Assembly (NCBI RefSeq): GCF_001997295.1
Contig: NZ_CP019605.1
Coordinates: 806,001 to 870,000, forward strand
Length of the DNA stretch: 64,000 nucleotides
Reading direction: 5' to 3'
Origin: Tessaracoccus flavus
GTDB taxonomy: Bacteria; Actinomycetota; Actinomycetes; Propionibacteriales; Propionibacteriaceae
In this document: positions 46,518 to 55,977 of the stretch, in pieces
How positions within the stretch are numbered: the stretch's first letter is position 1
Layout of the letters: each line of letters opens with the position of its first letter
Notes under the pieces: model-generated
Told to the model about the DNA's origin: nothing
The model's database searches: none
Seen by the model: only the letters and a program-made list of their open reading frames with translations
Made by a program: the position numbers and the translations under genes

Positions 46518-47408
46518 ATGCCCACCCCTCCACCGACCCCCGGCAGCGTGCGAGAACTCCTCGACGCCGCCACCGGACCACTGTTCTCATTCGAGTTCTT
46601 CCCTCCCCGGACGGACGACGAGGAGCCGGTGCTGTGGGCCGCCGTCGAGGCGCTTGCGCCGCTGGATCCCGACTTCGTGTCGGTCACCTACGGTGCGACC
46701 GGGTCGAGGCGCGACCGGACCATCCACGCGACACGGCGGATCGCGTCGTCGGGCGGCCCCCTGACCGTGGGGCACCTCACCTGCGTCGCACAGTCGAAGG
46801 CCGAGATCGCCGAGGCGTTGGCCGCCTATCGGGACGTGGGAGTGACGAACATCCTGGCCATCAGAGGCGACATGCCGGGCGGAGGGGACTGGGTCCGGCA
46901 TCCTGACGGGCTCGCCAACGCCACCGAACTGGTGTCGTTCATCAAGGAGCAGGGCGATTTCTGCGTGGGGGTGGCCGCGTTCGCCAACCCCCACGAGACC
47001 ACGCTCGATCCGGAGCTGGACGCCCAGATCCTTGCGGCCAAGGTGGAGGCCGGGGCCGAGTTCGCGATCACGCAGCTGTTCTTCGAGGCCGAGCGCTATG
47101 CCGAGCTTGTCGCGCGGATGAGGGCCATGGACTGCGAGGTGCCGATCATCCCGGGCATCATGCCGCTGACCGTCATCACCCAGATCGAACGCTTCGCCGC
47201 CCTGTCCGGATGCCCCCTGCCCGAGCGCTTCGTCGGCGAACTGCGGGCGCTCGGTTCGAAGGAGGAGGTCCGGGCGCATGGGCTGGCGGAGGCGGTGCGG
47301 TTGTGTCGGGAGCTGCTCGACGCCGGAGCCCCGGGGCTGCAGTTCTTCACGCAGAACCGCTCCAAGGCCACGCGCGAGGTGCTGGCCGCCCTCAAGGGGC
47401 GGGTCTGA
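46518..47408 (+). CDS. metF: 5,10-methylenetetrahydrofolate reductase (MetF)
   Basis: 296 residues, TIM barrel with FAD. Supplies 5-methyltetrahydrofolate for methionine synthesis. Conserved: FSFEFFPPRTDDEE with the catalytic Glu, SVTYGATGS, HLTCVAQS, NILAIRGDMP, AEFAITQLFFE and PIIPGIMPLT. ATG set by the leaderless promoter. Its actinobacterial counterpart Rv2172c is also beside the polyprenyl synthase. Confidence 0.95.
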   Translation: MPTPPPTPGSVRELLDAATGPLFSFEFFPPRTDDEEPVLWAAVEALAPLDPDFVSVTYGATGSRRDRTIHATRRIASSGGPLTVGHLTCVAQSKAEIAEALAAYRDVGVTNILAIRGDMPGGGDWVRHPDGLANATELVSFIKEQGDFCVGVAAFANPHETTLDPELDAQILAAKVEAGAEFAITQLFFEAERYAELVARMRAMDCEVPIIPGIMPLTVITQIERFAALSGCPLPERFVGELRALGSKEEVRAHGLAEAVRLCRELLDAGAPGLQFFTQNRSKATREVLAALKGRV

Positions 47409-47417
47409 CGGCCCGGT

Positions 47418-49265
47418 TCAGCGGAAGAGCACCAGCGAGTTGAACAGCCAGACCTGCCGCTGCCACTCGTAGCCGGCTGTGCCGTCCCGGCGCGGCCCGA
47501 CGACGTCGGCGCGCAGGTAGTTGCGGCAGGCGTTCCGCCCAGTCGCCGGGGTGTCGCACTCGCTTCGCCACTGACGGCCCTCAGCGCTGACCCACGTGCC
47601 GGTCCTGGCCAGTGGGTTGCCCTGCCACACCGAGCGGGGCAGGGGCTTGTAGGTGAGGTTGTTGAAGACCCATCCGGTGCTGCGGATAAAGCCGGTCCCG
47701 CTAGGCCGGACAGTGGTGGCCCAGATCTCCGTGCGGCAGCGCTCCGTCTGCGAGTACGCCTCGCAGACGGTTCGCCAGCGCCGCCCGTTGACGAGGTGTT
47801 CGCCCGGGGTGACGTAGACGAGTTCCGGACGTTTCTCGAGGTCGGGCGTGCTGGGGAAGCGGAGCGCCAGCGGGCCCTTGGCCGCCTCGACGACGAGGTT
47901 GCGCAGGAACCCTCGCGCAAAGGCGCGGGACTCCGCCGGTGCCACGTCGATCCACGGCGACACGGCCCAGGCGAACCCGAACGTGGCCACGTTGACCACC
48001 CCCGCACCCGAGGGGGCGGTGTAGTAGGTCAGGTCCGAGCGTCCCATCATGTTCTTGCATTGCAGCGGGCTGCTCGCGACGACGCTGGTCGTCGACGGGG
48101 AGGCTGCTGCGACCTGGTCGATCTCGTGTCCCACGAGGCCCGGGAACTGCGACCCCGCCCGGACCCCCAGGCCAGCGAACCCCCAGAAGCCGGGGTCGGT
48201 GACCACCAGGGGGGCGGCTACGTACGATGGGCTGGCGCAGACGTACTGCCCGCCCAGGAGCGAGGCCTCGGGGGCGGCTGCGGGCGGCGAGCGCCAGAGC
48301 GTCGTCGTGTCCCGGGAGTTCTGGACGGGGTCCTCGGCTGCGTCCTTGTAGCTTGTGATGACCGTGCCGTCGTCGTTCCACCTGATGCGCCAGTAGGCGG
48401 TGTTGCCACCCAGGAACAGCAGGTTCGTGCCGCTGTCGCGGAGCTTTTCGACTGCGGTGCGCATCTCGACGCTCCAGTACTCGTCGTGGCCGAGGAACAC
48501 CATCGCGGGGGAGCCCGCATACTGCCCGGCGCCGTCCCGGTGCAGCGCGAAGTTGGTGGTGTAGGACAGCGGGACGCCCAGGGAGTCGAGATGGTGGATC
48601 AGGCCCACCTCGTAGTTCAGGATCTTCTGGACCCGTCCAGTGCCCTGGGAGGCGAACGGCCGGTTGAACGTCACGCGCCGTGAACGGTGGTCCCACGAGA
48701 TCCGGCCGTCTCCGTCGACCCCCTGGTAGAGGCTGGAGCCGCCCGTGGGGTTGTAGGCCTGATGGGTGGCGGTGCCGGACATGATCGTGACCGTGCCTGC
48801 GTGGCTGGCCGAGCGCAGGATCACCGGAACTGTCTTGCGGAGTCCTGACGGGTGACGCAGGTTGAAGAAGTACACGCCCGGCTGCCAGCCCGCGGTGTCG
48901 ATCGAGTGGGTGACGGACCAGGCAGAGCAGTCCACCATGTAGTCCGCCTCGACGGTGCAGGGCGGCTGGTCGGTGCCTGCCTGGGAGGGGATCTGGGCGA
49001 CGAGCCGCCCGCCCGTGCCGCCGTAGTGGCCGATGCGGTACACATCGATGGCCACCGGCTGCCCGGGGCTGTGGACCCGCAAGGCAACCGTGTCACCGGC
49101 GAGGACGCTCTCGGCGCCGTGGAAACCGCTCAGGGCCGAGTCGGTGGCCTGTTCCTCCACGAGGACCCGCCAATCGTCTGGGCCAGGCGTAGCGTGCGCG
49201 TCCGGTGCCGAGGCACCGCCCCAGGCGAGACAAGCAGCCAACAGCAGCAGTGCCCAGCGCACCAT
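47418..49265 (-). CDS. Secreted dimethylformamidase beta-subunit-like protein
   Basis: 615 residues. Signal peptide RWALLLLAACLAWGGASA from ATG 49265, with GGGGGA five bases upstream. The central part matches the N,N-dimethylformamidase large-subunit fold used by many secreted actinobacterial proteins: IDVYRIGHYGGTGGR, VFLGHDEYWSVEMR and LLFLGGNTAYWRIRW, a glutamine-amidotransferase-like core. The C-terminal 130 residues hold two copies of a Cys-containing unit, WRTVCEAYSQTERCRTEIWA and WRSECDTPATGRNACRNYLR, each with a W-F-N segment, probably a wall- or sugar-binding repeat. Substrate unknown. Confidence 0.75.
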   Translation of the reverse strand: MVRWALLLLAACLAWGGASAPDAHATPGPDDWRVLVEEQATDSALSGFHGAESVLAGDTVALRVHSPGQPVAIDVYRIGHYGGTGGRLVAQIPSQAGTDQPPCTVEADYMVDCSAWSVTHSIDTAGWQPGVYFFNLRHPSGLRKTVPVILRSASHAGTVTIMSGTATHQAYNPTGGSSLYQGVDGDGRISWDHRSRRVTFNRPFASQGTGRVQKILNYEVGLIHHLDSLGVPLSYTTNFALHRDGAGQYAGSPAMVFLGHDEYWSVEMRTAVEKLRDSGTNLLFLGGNTAYWRIRWNDDGTVITSYKDAAEDPVQNSRDTTTLWRSPPAAAPEASLLGGQYVCASPSYVAAPLVVTDPGFWGFAGLGVRAGSQFPGLVGHEIDQVAAASPSTTSVVASSPLQCKNMMGRSDLTYYTAPSGAGVVNVATFGFAWAVSPWIDVAPAESRAFARGFLRNLVVEAAKGPLALRFPSTPDLEKRPELVYVTPGEHLVNGRRWRTVCEAYSQTERCRTEIWATTVRPSGTGFIRSTGWVFNNLTYKPLPRSVWQGNPLARTGTWVSAEGRQWRSECDTPATGRNACRNYLRADVVGPRRDGTAGYEWQRQVWLFNSLVLFR

Positions 49266-49377
49266 GTTTTCCCCCAAGCGTCATTGCTGGAAGTAGCGTA
49301 CCGAGATCAGGCGGCACCCCGTCCAGCGACTCGGTCTAACAGGCGTGGCCGGTCGCCGAACCTTGAATGTCCCGGGC

Positions 49378-51573
49378 TCAGTCGAGGGGGGCGCGCCAGG
49401 TGCTCGTGTCGACGTCGAGGATCGTCATCCGCTGCGTGGCGCGGGTCAGGGCGACGTAGAGCACGCGCTCGCGTCCTGGGACCTCCTCCACGATGCGGTC
49501 GGGAGCGAGCACCAGCACCCCGTCGTACTCCAGCCCCTTGGCCTGGAGCGGGGTGACAACAATGAGCCGGTCCTCGAAGGCACGCAGCCGGTCATCCTCC
49601 ATGACGAACAGTTGGACGTCCTTGAGCATCGACGGCGGACACACGACGCCGATGGTCCCGTTGACCTGGCCGGCGAGATCGATCAGGTGCTCGCGCAACG
49701 CGCCGTGCAGATCGGCGGACGAGGTGGCATCGAGGTGCGGTTCCACGCCGGTGGAACGCACCGCCCGTGGCAGGTCGGCGTCGGGGAAGACCTGGGTGAT
49801 GACCTTCGCCGCCAGTTCGAACACCTCGCTGGGGGAGCGGTAGTTCGTGCTGAGGGTGAAGGTGCGGCTCTGGCCGCGGCCGACGAGGTCAGCCATGGCC
49901 GCCGCCGTCTCATCCTGGCGGGGATAGGAGCTCTGGGCAGGGTCGCCCACGATGGTCCAGGACGACTGCGGCCCCCGACGGCGCAGCATCCGCCACTGCA
50001 TGGGCGTCACATCCTGCCCCTCGTCGACCAGGATGTGCGCGTACGTGGTCACCGGATCCTCGTCGGGCTCGCGGGCGCGCTCCTGCCGGAGGAGGTCAGC
50101 TGTGGTCAGCACCTCCGCGACGTCGCCGCCCTCGAGGAACAGGTCGATCTCCTCGGCCTCATCCGGAGCCTGGCCCAGGATGTCCACCAGTTCGTCGAGC
50201 AGCGCGATATCGGCCACCGACCAGCCGCGGACGATCTCGGCGCCCTCGTCCGAGCCGGCGACCCAGGCGTACGACCTGGCCAGCGCGGTCCGTTCATCAG
50301 CGGTGAGCCGGTCGCCGACCTTCGCCACGACGGCCGGGTCGGCCAGCCGGGCGAGCACGCGGGTCGCGCTCAGCGTGGGCCACCAGGCGTTCATGAACAT
50401 CAGCAGGCTCGGGTGCTCGCGGACCCGCTCCTCCAGCTCGGCGGGCTCGATCGACACGTCGTCGGGGAACTTGCGGAGCAGCGCCTGCACCACCGCGTCG
50501 AACGCCATCGCGCGGCCGCGGTTGAGCTTGGTCGACGCCAGCACGTGGTCGCGGATCCGGTTGAGCTCGGCCTCCCCGAGTCCGAGAACCTCACCCTTGA
50601 CCGTCACGCGGACGCGCAGCGCCTCGGGATGGTCGATGAGCGGCAGCCGCACCAGCCGGCGCAGCACATCGAGCATCGACAGGCTGCCCTTCACGGTCGC
50701 CGACGCCGCGTCGTCCACCCGTTCGCTGGCGAATCCCAGCACGTCGTTGGCGGCCGAACCGATGGCCTTGAGCGTCACCGAGTCCTCACCGAGGCTGGGC
50801 AGGACGCGCTCGATGTAGTTCATGAACACGTTGGACGGGCCGACGACGAGCACCCCGCCCTTCTCCAGCCGTGCCCGGTTGGTGTAGAGCAGGTAGGCGG
50901 CGCGGTGGAGGGCGACGACGGTCTTGCCGGTGCCGGGGCCGCCCGAGATGATCGTGACGCCCTGGTAGGGCGCGCGGATCGCTTCGTCCTGCTCGGCCTG
51001 GATGGTGGCGACGATGTCGCGCATGGTCCGGCCGCGCGCCCTCGTGAGCGCCGCCATGAGGGCGCCCTCGCCGAAGATCGGCAGGGACGTCTCGGCGGAG
51101 CCGTCGAGGAGGTCGTCCTCGATGCCGACCACCCGGTCGTCGCGGCACCGCAGCACCCGGCGCCGGACGACGCCCATGGGCTCGGCCTGCGTGGCGCGGT
51201 AGAACGGCTCGGCCGCCGGCGCGCGCCAGTCGATGACCAGGGGCTCGTACTCCTTGTCGCGCACCCCGATCCGGCCGATGTATCGGGTCTCGTCCGGGCT
51301 GAGATCGATGCGGCCGAACACCAGCCCCTCATGCTCCGAGTCGAGCACCGCCAGCCGGCGGGCGGCCTGGTAGGCGAAGGCGTCGCGCTCGAAGAGGGCG
51401 GTGCTGTCCTCCTCGCGGAGGAAGTTCGTGCGGTCGGAAAGGAAGATCTCGCGACCCTGCCGGGCCATGGACTTGGCGTTGGCGGTGGCGGTGTTCAGGT
51501 TGGCGTAGACCTTGTCCACGTGGGCCTGCTCCAGCGCGATCTCGCGTTCCAAATCAGCGCGCGATGTACTCAA
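49378..51573 (-). CDS. UvrD/Rep-type helicase, HelD/HelR-like
   Basis: 731 residues. SF1 motifs: Walker A GGPGTGKTVVALHRA, Walker B ILVDEGQDVTPMQW, TNYRSPSEVFELAAKV and YVALTRATQRM. The N-terminal coiled coil (ADLEREIALEQAHVDKVYAN) and the block YIGRIGVRDKEYEPLVIDWR are those of HelD proteins, which release stalled RNA polymerase from DNA; HelR forms protect against rifamycins. I cannot tell HelD from HelR here. TTG 51573 is the start (AGTACATCG follows). Confidence 0.88.
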   Translation of the reverse strand: MSTSRADLEREIALEQAHVDKVYANLNTATANAKSMARQGREIFLSDRTNFLREEDSTALFERDAFAYQAARRLAVLDSEHEGLVFGRIDLSPDETRYIGRIGVRDKEYEPLVIDWRAPAAEPFYRATQAEPMGVVRRRVLRCRDDRVVGIEDDLLDGSAETSLPIFGEGALMAALTRARGRTMRDIVATIQAEQDEAIRAPYQGVTIISGGPGTGKTVVALHRAAYLLYTNRARLEKGGVLVVGPSNVFMNYIERVLPSLGEDSVTLKAIGSAANDVLGFASERVDDAASATVKGSLSMLDVLRRLVRLPLIDHPEALRVRVTVKGEVLGLGEAELNRIRDHVLASTKLNRGRAMAFDAVVQALLRKFPDDVSIEPAELEERVREHPSLLMFMNAWWPTLSATRVLARLADPAVVAKVGDRLTADERTALARSYAWVAGSDEGAEIVRGWSVADIALLDELVDILGQAPDEAEEIDLFLEGGDVAEVLTTADLLRQERAREPDEDPVTTYAHILVDEGQDVTPMQWRMLRRRGPQSSWTIVGDPAQSSYPRQDETAAAMADLVGRGQSRTFTLSTNYRSPSEVFELAAKVITQVFPDADLPRAVRSTGVEPHLDATSSADLHGALREHLIDLAGQVNGTIGVVCPPSMLKDVQLFVMEDDRLRAFEDRLIVVTPLQAKGLEYDGVLVLAPDRIVEEVPGRERVLYVALTRATQRMTILDVDTSTWRAPLD

Positions 51574-51737
51574 AACAATGCATCCTCGGGGTGAGACAGA
51601 CAGTCCAGCCTACTACCCCGCAGGGGTCGCAGTGCGCGCGACGCCCAGCCCTGCGGTGTCGTGGCGCGGGCTCCGCTGGGATTTGTGCGCGGCGTCGGGC
51701 ACAGTGGAGGCCGAACCCTCGAACCAGAAGCGAGCCC

Positions 51738-52580
51738 ATGACCGACGCGCAGCCCATCGACCAGCCGGACGACACCGCCCCCGCCGAAACCTTCAGCGGT
51801 GCGCCGGATCAGTCGCCCAAGGACCCCACCATGGTCTACAAGGCGGTGATCGTCGGTCTCGTCCTCGTCGTCGTCGTGCTCGGCGGGCTGCTGGCGATGC
51901 GGCCAGGAACTCCCGCAGCGGTGCCCGCTCCTGCGGCCACCTCGACGCCGCCGGCCACACCGGCGCCGGACCAGCCGGCTCCCCAGCCCTCCATCGACCC
52001 GCAGCAGGTGGCGGAGATGGAGCGCTTCATGGTGGAAGACCTGCCGAGGCGGATCGAGGGCGATCCCCTCGCGATGGGCAACATCGATGCGCCTGTGGTG
52101 CTGACCGAGTGGGCCGACTACCGGTGCCCCTTCTGCTCGGTGTGGGCCGAGGATGTGCTCCCGGGCCTCCAGCGCTACATCGACGACGGGACGCTACGGG
52201 TGGAGTTCCGCGACCTGGCCATCTTCGGTGACGAATCGATCAGGGCCGCTACCGCTGCGCGCGCCGCGGGCGAGCAGGGGCAGTTCTTCGAGTTTTCGCA
52301 CGAGTTGTTCAGCGCGCTGCCCAACGAGGGCCACCCCGACATTCCCGACGAGCTCGTGTACGGCATCGTCGCCGACCTCGGCCTGGACCGGGCCACGTTC
52401 GAAGCAGACTGGGCCGACCCCGCCCATCAGGAGGCGGTGCTGGCCGACAGCGCCGAGGCCAACGGGTTCGGCGTCACGTCCACGCCGTCGTTCGTGATCG
52501 GCAGCCAGTTCGTCTCGGGTGCCCAGCCGCTGTCGACGTTCGAGCAGATCATCGAAGAGCAGCTCGCCCTCCACGGCTGA
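51738..52580 (+). CDS. Membrane-anchored DsbA-like thioredoxin-fold protein
   Basis: 280 residues. One N-terminal helix (VYKAVIVGLVLVVVVLGGLL), an Ala/Pro linker and a DsbA-type domain with the CxxC site in YRCPFCSVWAED and the cis-Pro loop GVTSTPSFVIG. Acts outside the membrane in disulfide formation or reduction. ATG 51738 has only a weak ribosome site. Coupled (TGATG) to the CcdA-like gene, its probable electron partner. Confidence 0.92.
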   Translation: MTDAQPIDQPDDTAPAETFSGAPDQSPKDPTMVYKAVIVGLVLVVVVLGGLLAMRPGTPAAVPAPAATSTPPATPAPDQPAPQPSIDPQQVAEMERFMVEDLPRRIEGDPLAMGNIDAPVVLTEWADYRCPFCSVWAEDVLPGLQRYIDDGTLRVEFRDLAIFGDESIRAATAARAAGEQGQFFEFSHELFSALPNEGHPDIPDELVYGIVADLGLDRATFEADWADPAHQEAVLADSAEANGFGVTSTPSFVIGSQFVSGAQPLSTFEQIIEEQLALHG

Positions 52581-53386
52581 TGGGCGTCGGTTACGCTGGC
52601 GCCTTCCTCGGCGGGGCGGCGGCTCTGTTCAGTCCGTGCGCGGCGTTGCTGCTCCCCGCCTTCTTTGCCTACGCCTTCGGCGGCTCGAAAGCCACCCTGC
52701 TCGGGCGCACAGCGCTGTTCTATCTGGGTCTTCTGCTGACGCTGGTGCCGCTCGGCGTGGCGGCCGGCGCACTGGGAGGGTTACTCACCACGCACCGGGG
52801 TACTGTCGCAACGATCGGCGGCGTCGTGCTGATCGGCTTCGGTCTGCTCACCGCGCTCGGCATCCAGCTGCCGGTGCCTGGCGTGAAGCAGAGCGGCCGG
52901 GACCCGCGGGGCGCCCTGGGCACAGTGCTGCTCGGCGCGACCTACGGGCTCGCGGGGGCGTGCACCGGGCCCCTCCTCGGCGCGGTGCTGACGATGGCGG
53001 CGGTCGGCGGCAGCGTCGGGTACGGCGCGGTGCTGCTGGCGTTGTTCGGCGCCGGGATGGTCGTGCCGCTCGTGCTGCTGGCGCTCGTCTGGGACCGGCT
53101 GCGGCTCGGCCAGCGGTGGGGTCGGGCGCGGGCGCTGAGAATCGGTCCGTTCACGACGTCGGTGCTGGGCTTGGTGAGCGGGTTGCTCTTCGCCGCCGTC
53201 GGAGTGCTCTTCGTGGCCACCGACGCGACTGCGGGGCTCGGCGGCATCCTCGACGCCACGGCACAGTTCCGCCTGGAGTCCTGGCTGGCGGAGGTGGGCC
53301 GGGCGGTGCCGGACCTCGCGGTCATGGGGGCGGCCGCCGTCGTCGTCCTGCTGGTCGGCTGGGGATGGCTGCGCGGGTCGCGCTAG
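52580..53386 (+). CDS. CcdA/DsbD-like membrane thiol transporter
   Basis: 268 residues, six to seven helices. The two membrane Cys expected for CcdA are in LFSPCAALLLPAF and GLAGACTGPLLGAV. It would move reducing power from cytosolic thioredoxin to the DsbA-like partner. Overlaps the convergent oxidoreductase gene by 4 bp. Confidence 0.9.
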   Translation: MGVGYAGAFLGGAAALFSPCAALLLPAFFAYAFGGSKATLLGRTALFYLGLLLTLVPLGVAAGALGGLLTTHRGTVATIGGVVLIGFGLLTALGIQLPVPGVKQSGRDPRGALGTVLLGATYGLAGACTGPLLGAVLTMAAVGGSVGYGAVLLALFGAGMVVPLVLLALVWDRLRLGQRWGRARALRIGPFTTSVLGLVSGLLFAAVGVLFVATDATAGLGGILDATAQFRLESWLAEVGRAVPDLAVMGAAAVVVLLVGWGWLRGSR

Positions 53387-54537
53387 CGGCGGCTGCGGTT
53401 GGTCGGTCGGCAATCCTCGCCGGTCAGCCGCTCGTGCACCTCGTACACGGCCAGGGCCGCGCTGGCCAGTTCCGCCCATGGCTCCGGGCCGGCGGGTGAG
53501 CAGGCCGAGGCGCGGGACGGAGCGCCCGCACGGTCGATCGGGACCCGGCGCAGCACGGAGCGTGCCGATCGCGGCTCCAGGCCCCAGCTGACGGCGCGGT
53601 GTGCGTGGTTGTAGTCGCGGGTCAGCACGCTGACCCCCTCCGCGGTGGGCACCCGCCAGGTCACCACCGGCCACCTGCCCGTGTGGTCGATCACCTCGGA
53701 GAACGGTTCCTCACCGGCCCTGTCCTCCCAGGAGTGGCTCGTCGCCGGAGCGAGCGCTGCCCGGGTGAGCAGCGGCGCCCGCGGCAGGCAGTCCACCGAG
53801 TGCTCCTCGGCTCCGAGACCCTCCACCACGCGCACTCGACGGGTGGCCAGCCGCTCCTCCAACAGGCCGAGGAGGCGCGTAGCGGGGAGAGCTGCGCCGT
53901 CGGCGTCGACGAGCCGCCACCGGCCGAACGTGCGCTCCACCACCAACCGGCTCGCGAGCAACCCAGGAGCGCGCCGGGAGCGGGTTCCCGCGAGCGGGGC
54001 CAGACTCAGCACAATCTCGGCAAGATGAGGATGCCCGACCCTCTCGGCGACGTCGGCGAGGGTCCGGTCGAGCCACAGCGCGCGGAGGTTTGCTCCGCCG
54101 GTTGGGGAAGCAGGGCTCTCGACGCCGAAGCGACGCGCCGCCAGCCATACCTCGTCCAGTGCATCCAGCGTGTCGCGCCACCGCTCGGCCACGGGCTGGC
54201 CGTAGCGGGCGGTGAGGATCGCGAACTGACGGCCACGCTCGGTCGGCAGTGGCAGCTCGGCGCCGTCGACGAAGCGGTGGATGGCGGGTGGCGCCTCGAT
54301 CAGCTCCAGACTCGAGCGGGCCAGCTCGGCGTCCAGGGTGCGGCCCGACTTCTTGAACAGGTCGCGCCACGTAGCGGGCAGGGTGAGCACCGGTGCCAGG
54401 CGGTCCTGCGCGGGGGACCAGTGGGCGCCAAGGTCGTCGCCGCCGGTGTCGAGCTCGACGATATGACCGAGCTTGGCCAACCGGGCGGCGCACGCGATGC
54501 CGGCGAGAGTGGCACCGCGGATCCTGAGGCTGGGCAT
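53383..54537 (-). CDS. NAD(P)/FAD-binding oxidoreductase-like protein
   Basis: 384 residues. A Rossmann-type dinucleotide-binding start, LRIRGATLAGIACAARLAKL, lies at residue 4 but with GxxxxG instead of the full GxGxxG. The later parts (RAPGLLASRLVVERTFGRW, EVIDHTGRWPVV) suggest an amine-oxidase/protoporphyrinogen-oxidase-like fold. Activity uncertain because of the degenerate loop. It borders the accessory island on its 5' side, 35 bp before an ISL3 end. Confidence 0.65.
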   Translation of the reverse strand: MPSLRIRGATLAGIACAARLAKLGHIVELDTGGDDLGAHWSPAQDRLAPVLTLPATWRDLFKKSGRTLDAELARSSLELIEAPPAIHRFVDGAELPLPTERGRQFAILTARYGQPVAERWRDTLDALDEVWLAARRFGVESPASPTGGANLRALWLDRTLADVAERVGHPHLAEIVLSLAPLAGTRSRRAPGLLASRLVVERTFGRWRLVDADGAALPATRLLGLLEERLATRRVRVVEGLGAEEHSVDCLPRAPLLTRAALAPATSHSWEDRAGEEPFSEVIDHTGRWPVVTWRVPTAEGVSVLTRDYNHAHRAVSWGLEPRSARSVLRRVPIDRAGAPSRASACSPAGPEPWAELASAALAVYEVHERLTGEDCRPTNRSRR

Positions 54538-54571
54538 GAGAGTCAGGATAGGCGAGGCTGGCGGGTGGGGT

Positions 54572-54632
54572 TATGCAACAGAAGGGCGGGGCCGGAGAAT
54601 CAACGACCGCGAGCGTGAGCCCCAGAGACTGA
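54572..54632. mobile_element. Solo ISL3 right-end sequence (left copy)
   Basis: About 60 bp beginning GGTTATGCAACAGAAGG nearly identical to 59651-59715, which directly follows an ISL3 transposase fragment. No transposase codons remain beside this copy. Both copies have the same orientation and bracket the exporter operon. Confidence 0.7.
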
Positions 54633-54703
54633 TGAACCGCGTTTGACCGTAGTGGGTGGTAGCCTCCCGTGAGACCCATGGTGATCGATGTGTGAGGAAT
54701 CCA

Positions 54704-55009
54704 ATGGTAGAGAGCCGAATGAACCGTCGAGGCCGCCAGAAAGCAGCGTTGGGAGCAGCCGTCGCCACCTACCGTTACCCACATGGATGCTTGACCGCCG
54801 AGAACACCGACGCCGAAATTCCTCGCGCAGTGATGCCCACCGGATGGAACGATGTGGTTTCGTCGGTCAAAGACTCATACAAATGTGACTTTGTCCTTTT
54901 CTGGGATGGTGGCTTAGTGGGGGCCCGTACCTACAAGGACACACAGATGAGTTGGAACAACGTAGGTTCCACCTGGAACAATCAGACAAGTTCGTTCTGG
55001 ATCTCGTGA
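54704..55009 (+). CDS. Small protein resembling peptidase inhibitor I36/crystallin fold
   Basis: 101 residues. ATG 54704 has GAGGA five bases upstream. The C-terminal 55 residues, GWNDVVSSVKDSYKCDFVLF, WDGG and MSWNNVGSTWNNQTSSFWIS, follow the beta/gamma-crystallin pattern of small secreted I36-type proteins (W-N-D-V-x-S-S early, W-N-N-x-T-S-S late). No classical signal peptide is visible, which is odd for this family. It is the first gene of the exporter operon and could be a substrate of it, or a truncated remnant. Confidence 0.5.
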   Translation: MVESRMNRRGRQKAALGAAVATYRYPHGCLTAENTDAEIPRAVMPTGWNDVVSSVKDSYKCDFVLFWDGGLVGARTYKDTQMSWNNVGSTWNNQTSSFWIS

Positions 55010-55062
55010 TGGTGTCTAGGGGGATCCGCTCGGCATCCCCACGAGAAGGATCCCTGATATCG

Positions 55063-55977
55063 ATGGTTTTCAGAGGTGCCTGTGCCGCGCTGCTTGTGGT
55101 CGCACTAGCGGGATGCGTTCCTGAAGTCGGGTCGAGGCCGCCGAACGAGCGCGTCGGCGCCACTCCTGCAACCACAGGACTCACGCCGGTAACGTCCGAG
55201 AGCCAGCTGGTCTTGCCGCTTGATCGCTATCAGACCACGGTGGATGAGTGGCGCTTGATAATGGATAGCCAGCAGCACGCTCGGGTCGAATGTATGGGTC
55301 GCTTCGGGCTCGAAACCAGGCCTGAGCGATTCGAGCCAGATTTATATGAGGATGTTTACGACAGCGGACATCTTCGATACGGTCTTTTCGATAGAGAGGC
55401 CGTGGAGGAGAACGGCTATGGTTCCGGGGAGTCGTCATTGGTTGACGATGCTATCGAGATTCCCATAACAGACGACGTCAGGCGGTTCAAGGAACTGCTG
55501 CTGGGGACGGATGCCGTTGGAAATCCCGTCGCGGCAGTCGATGTGTCCGGTGTTCCGCTTCCTAAAGGTGGTTGTAACGCCGAGGTGCAACAGAGGCTCA
55601 CTGACGGCGTGACTGCAGATGCGGCGTTCTTGGATTTGCCTAACAAACTGTCTTCCGAGGCGCAAGAGGAACTTCTCAGTTCCCAAGAGTTTGCAGCACT
55701 CGAAGCAGAGTGGTCAGAGTGCATGGCCGAGTCCGGGTATGAGTTTGTCCACCGCTGGGATGCTGAGGAGTCAGTACTTCGAGAGTCGCCAGCCAGGCAA
55801 CGAGAGATGGCACTCGAAGACCTGGAGTGTGGTGAGAGGACCAATTTCGTGGCGAGAATGATGTCTCTTGACGCTGCCATACAGGAACGGCTGATCGCAG
55901 AAAACGAGGCGTCATTGCGCGGAGCGCTCGAGATGAAGAGGAAGCTTCTGGAGAATGCTAAGGAGCTCTTTCGTTGA
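55063..55977 (+). CDS. Lipoprotein of the MacB-type exporter operon
   Basis: 304 residues. Lipobox VALAGC follows the hydrophobic segment GACAALLV. The mature part is acidic and helical with CMGRFG and CMAESG cysteine sites and a long C-terminal coiled coil (RQREMALEDLECGERTN onward). ATG 55009, overlapping the previous stop, is an alternative start. The GTT/ATA-rich codon use differs from the backbone. It probably serves as an extracytoplasmic partner of the exporter; no family name known to me. Confidence 0.7.
   Translation: MVFRGACAALLVVALAGCVPEVGSRPPNERVGATPATTGLTPVTSESQLVLPLDRYQTTVDEWRLIMDSQQHARVECMGRFGLETRPERFEPDLYEDVYDSGHLRYGLFDREAVEENGYGSGESSLVDDAIEIPITDDVRRFKELLLGTDAVGNPVAAVDVSGVPLPKGGCNAEVQQRLTDGVTADAAFLDLPNKLSSEAQEELLSSQEFAALEAEWSECMAESGYEFVHRWDAEESVLRESPARQREMALEDLECGERTNFVARMMSLDAAIQERLIAENEASLRGALEMKRKLLENAKELFR

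Noticed and set aside
49378..51573. Rifamycin-responsive element in front of the HelD-like gene
   Set aside because: The 51574-51640 region shows no 19-bp inverted repeat of the expected kind.
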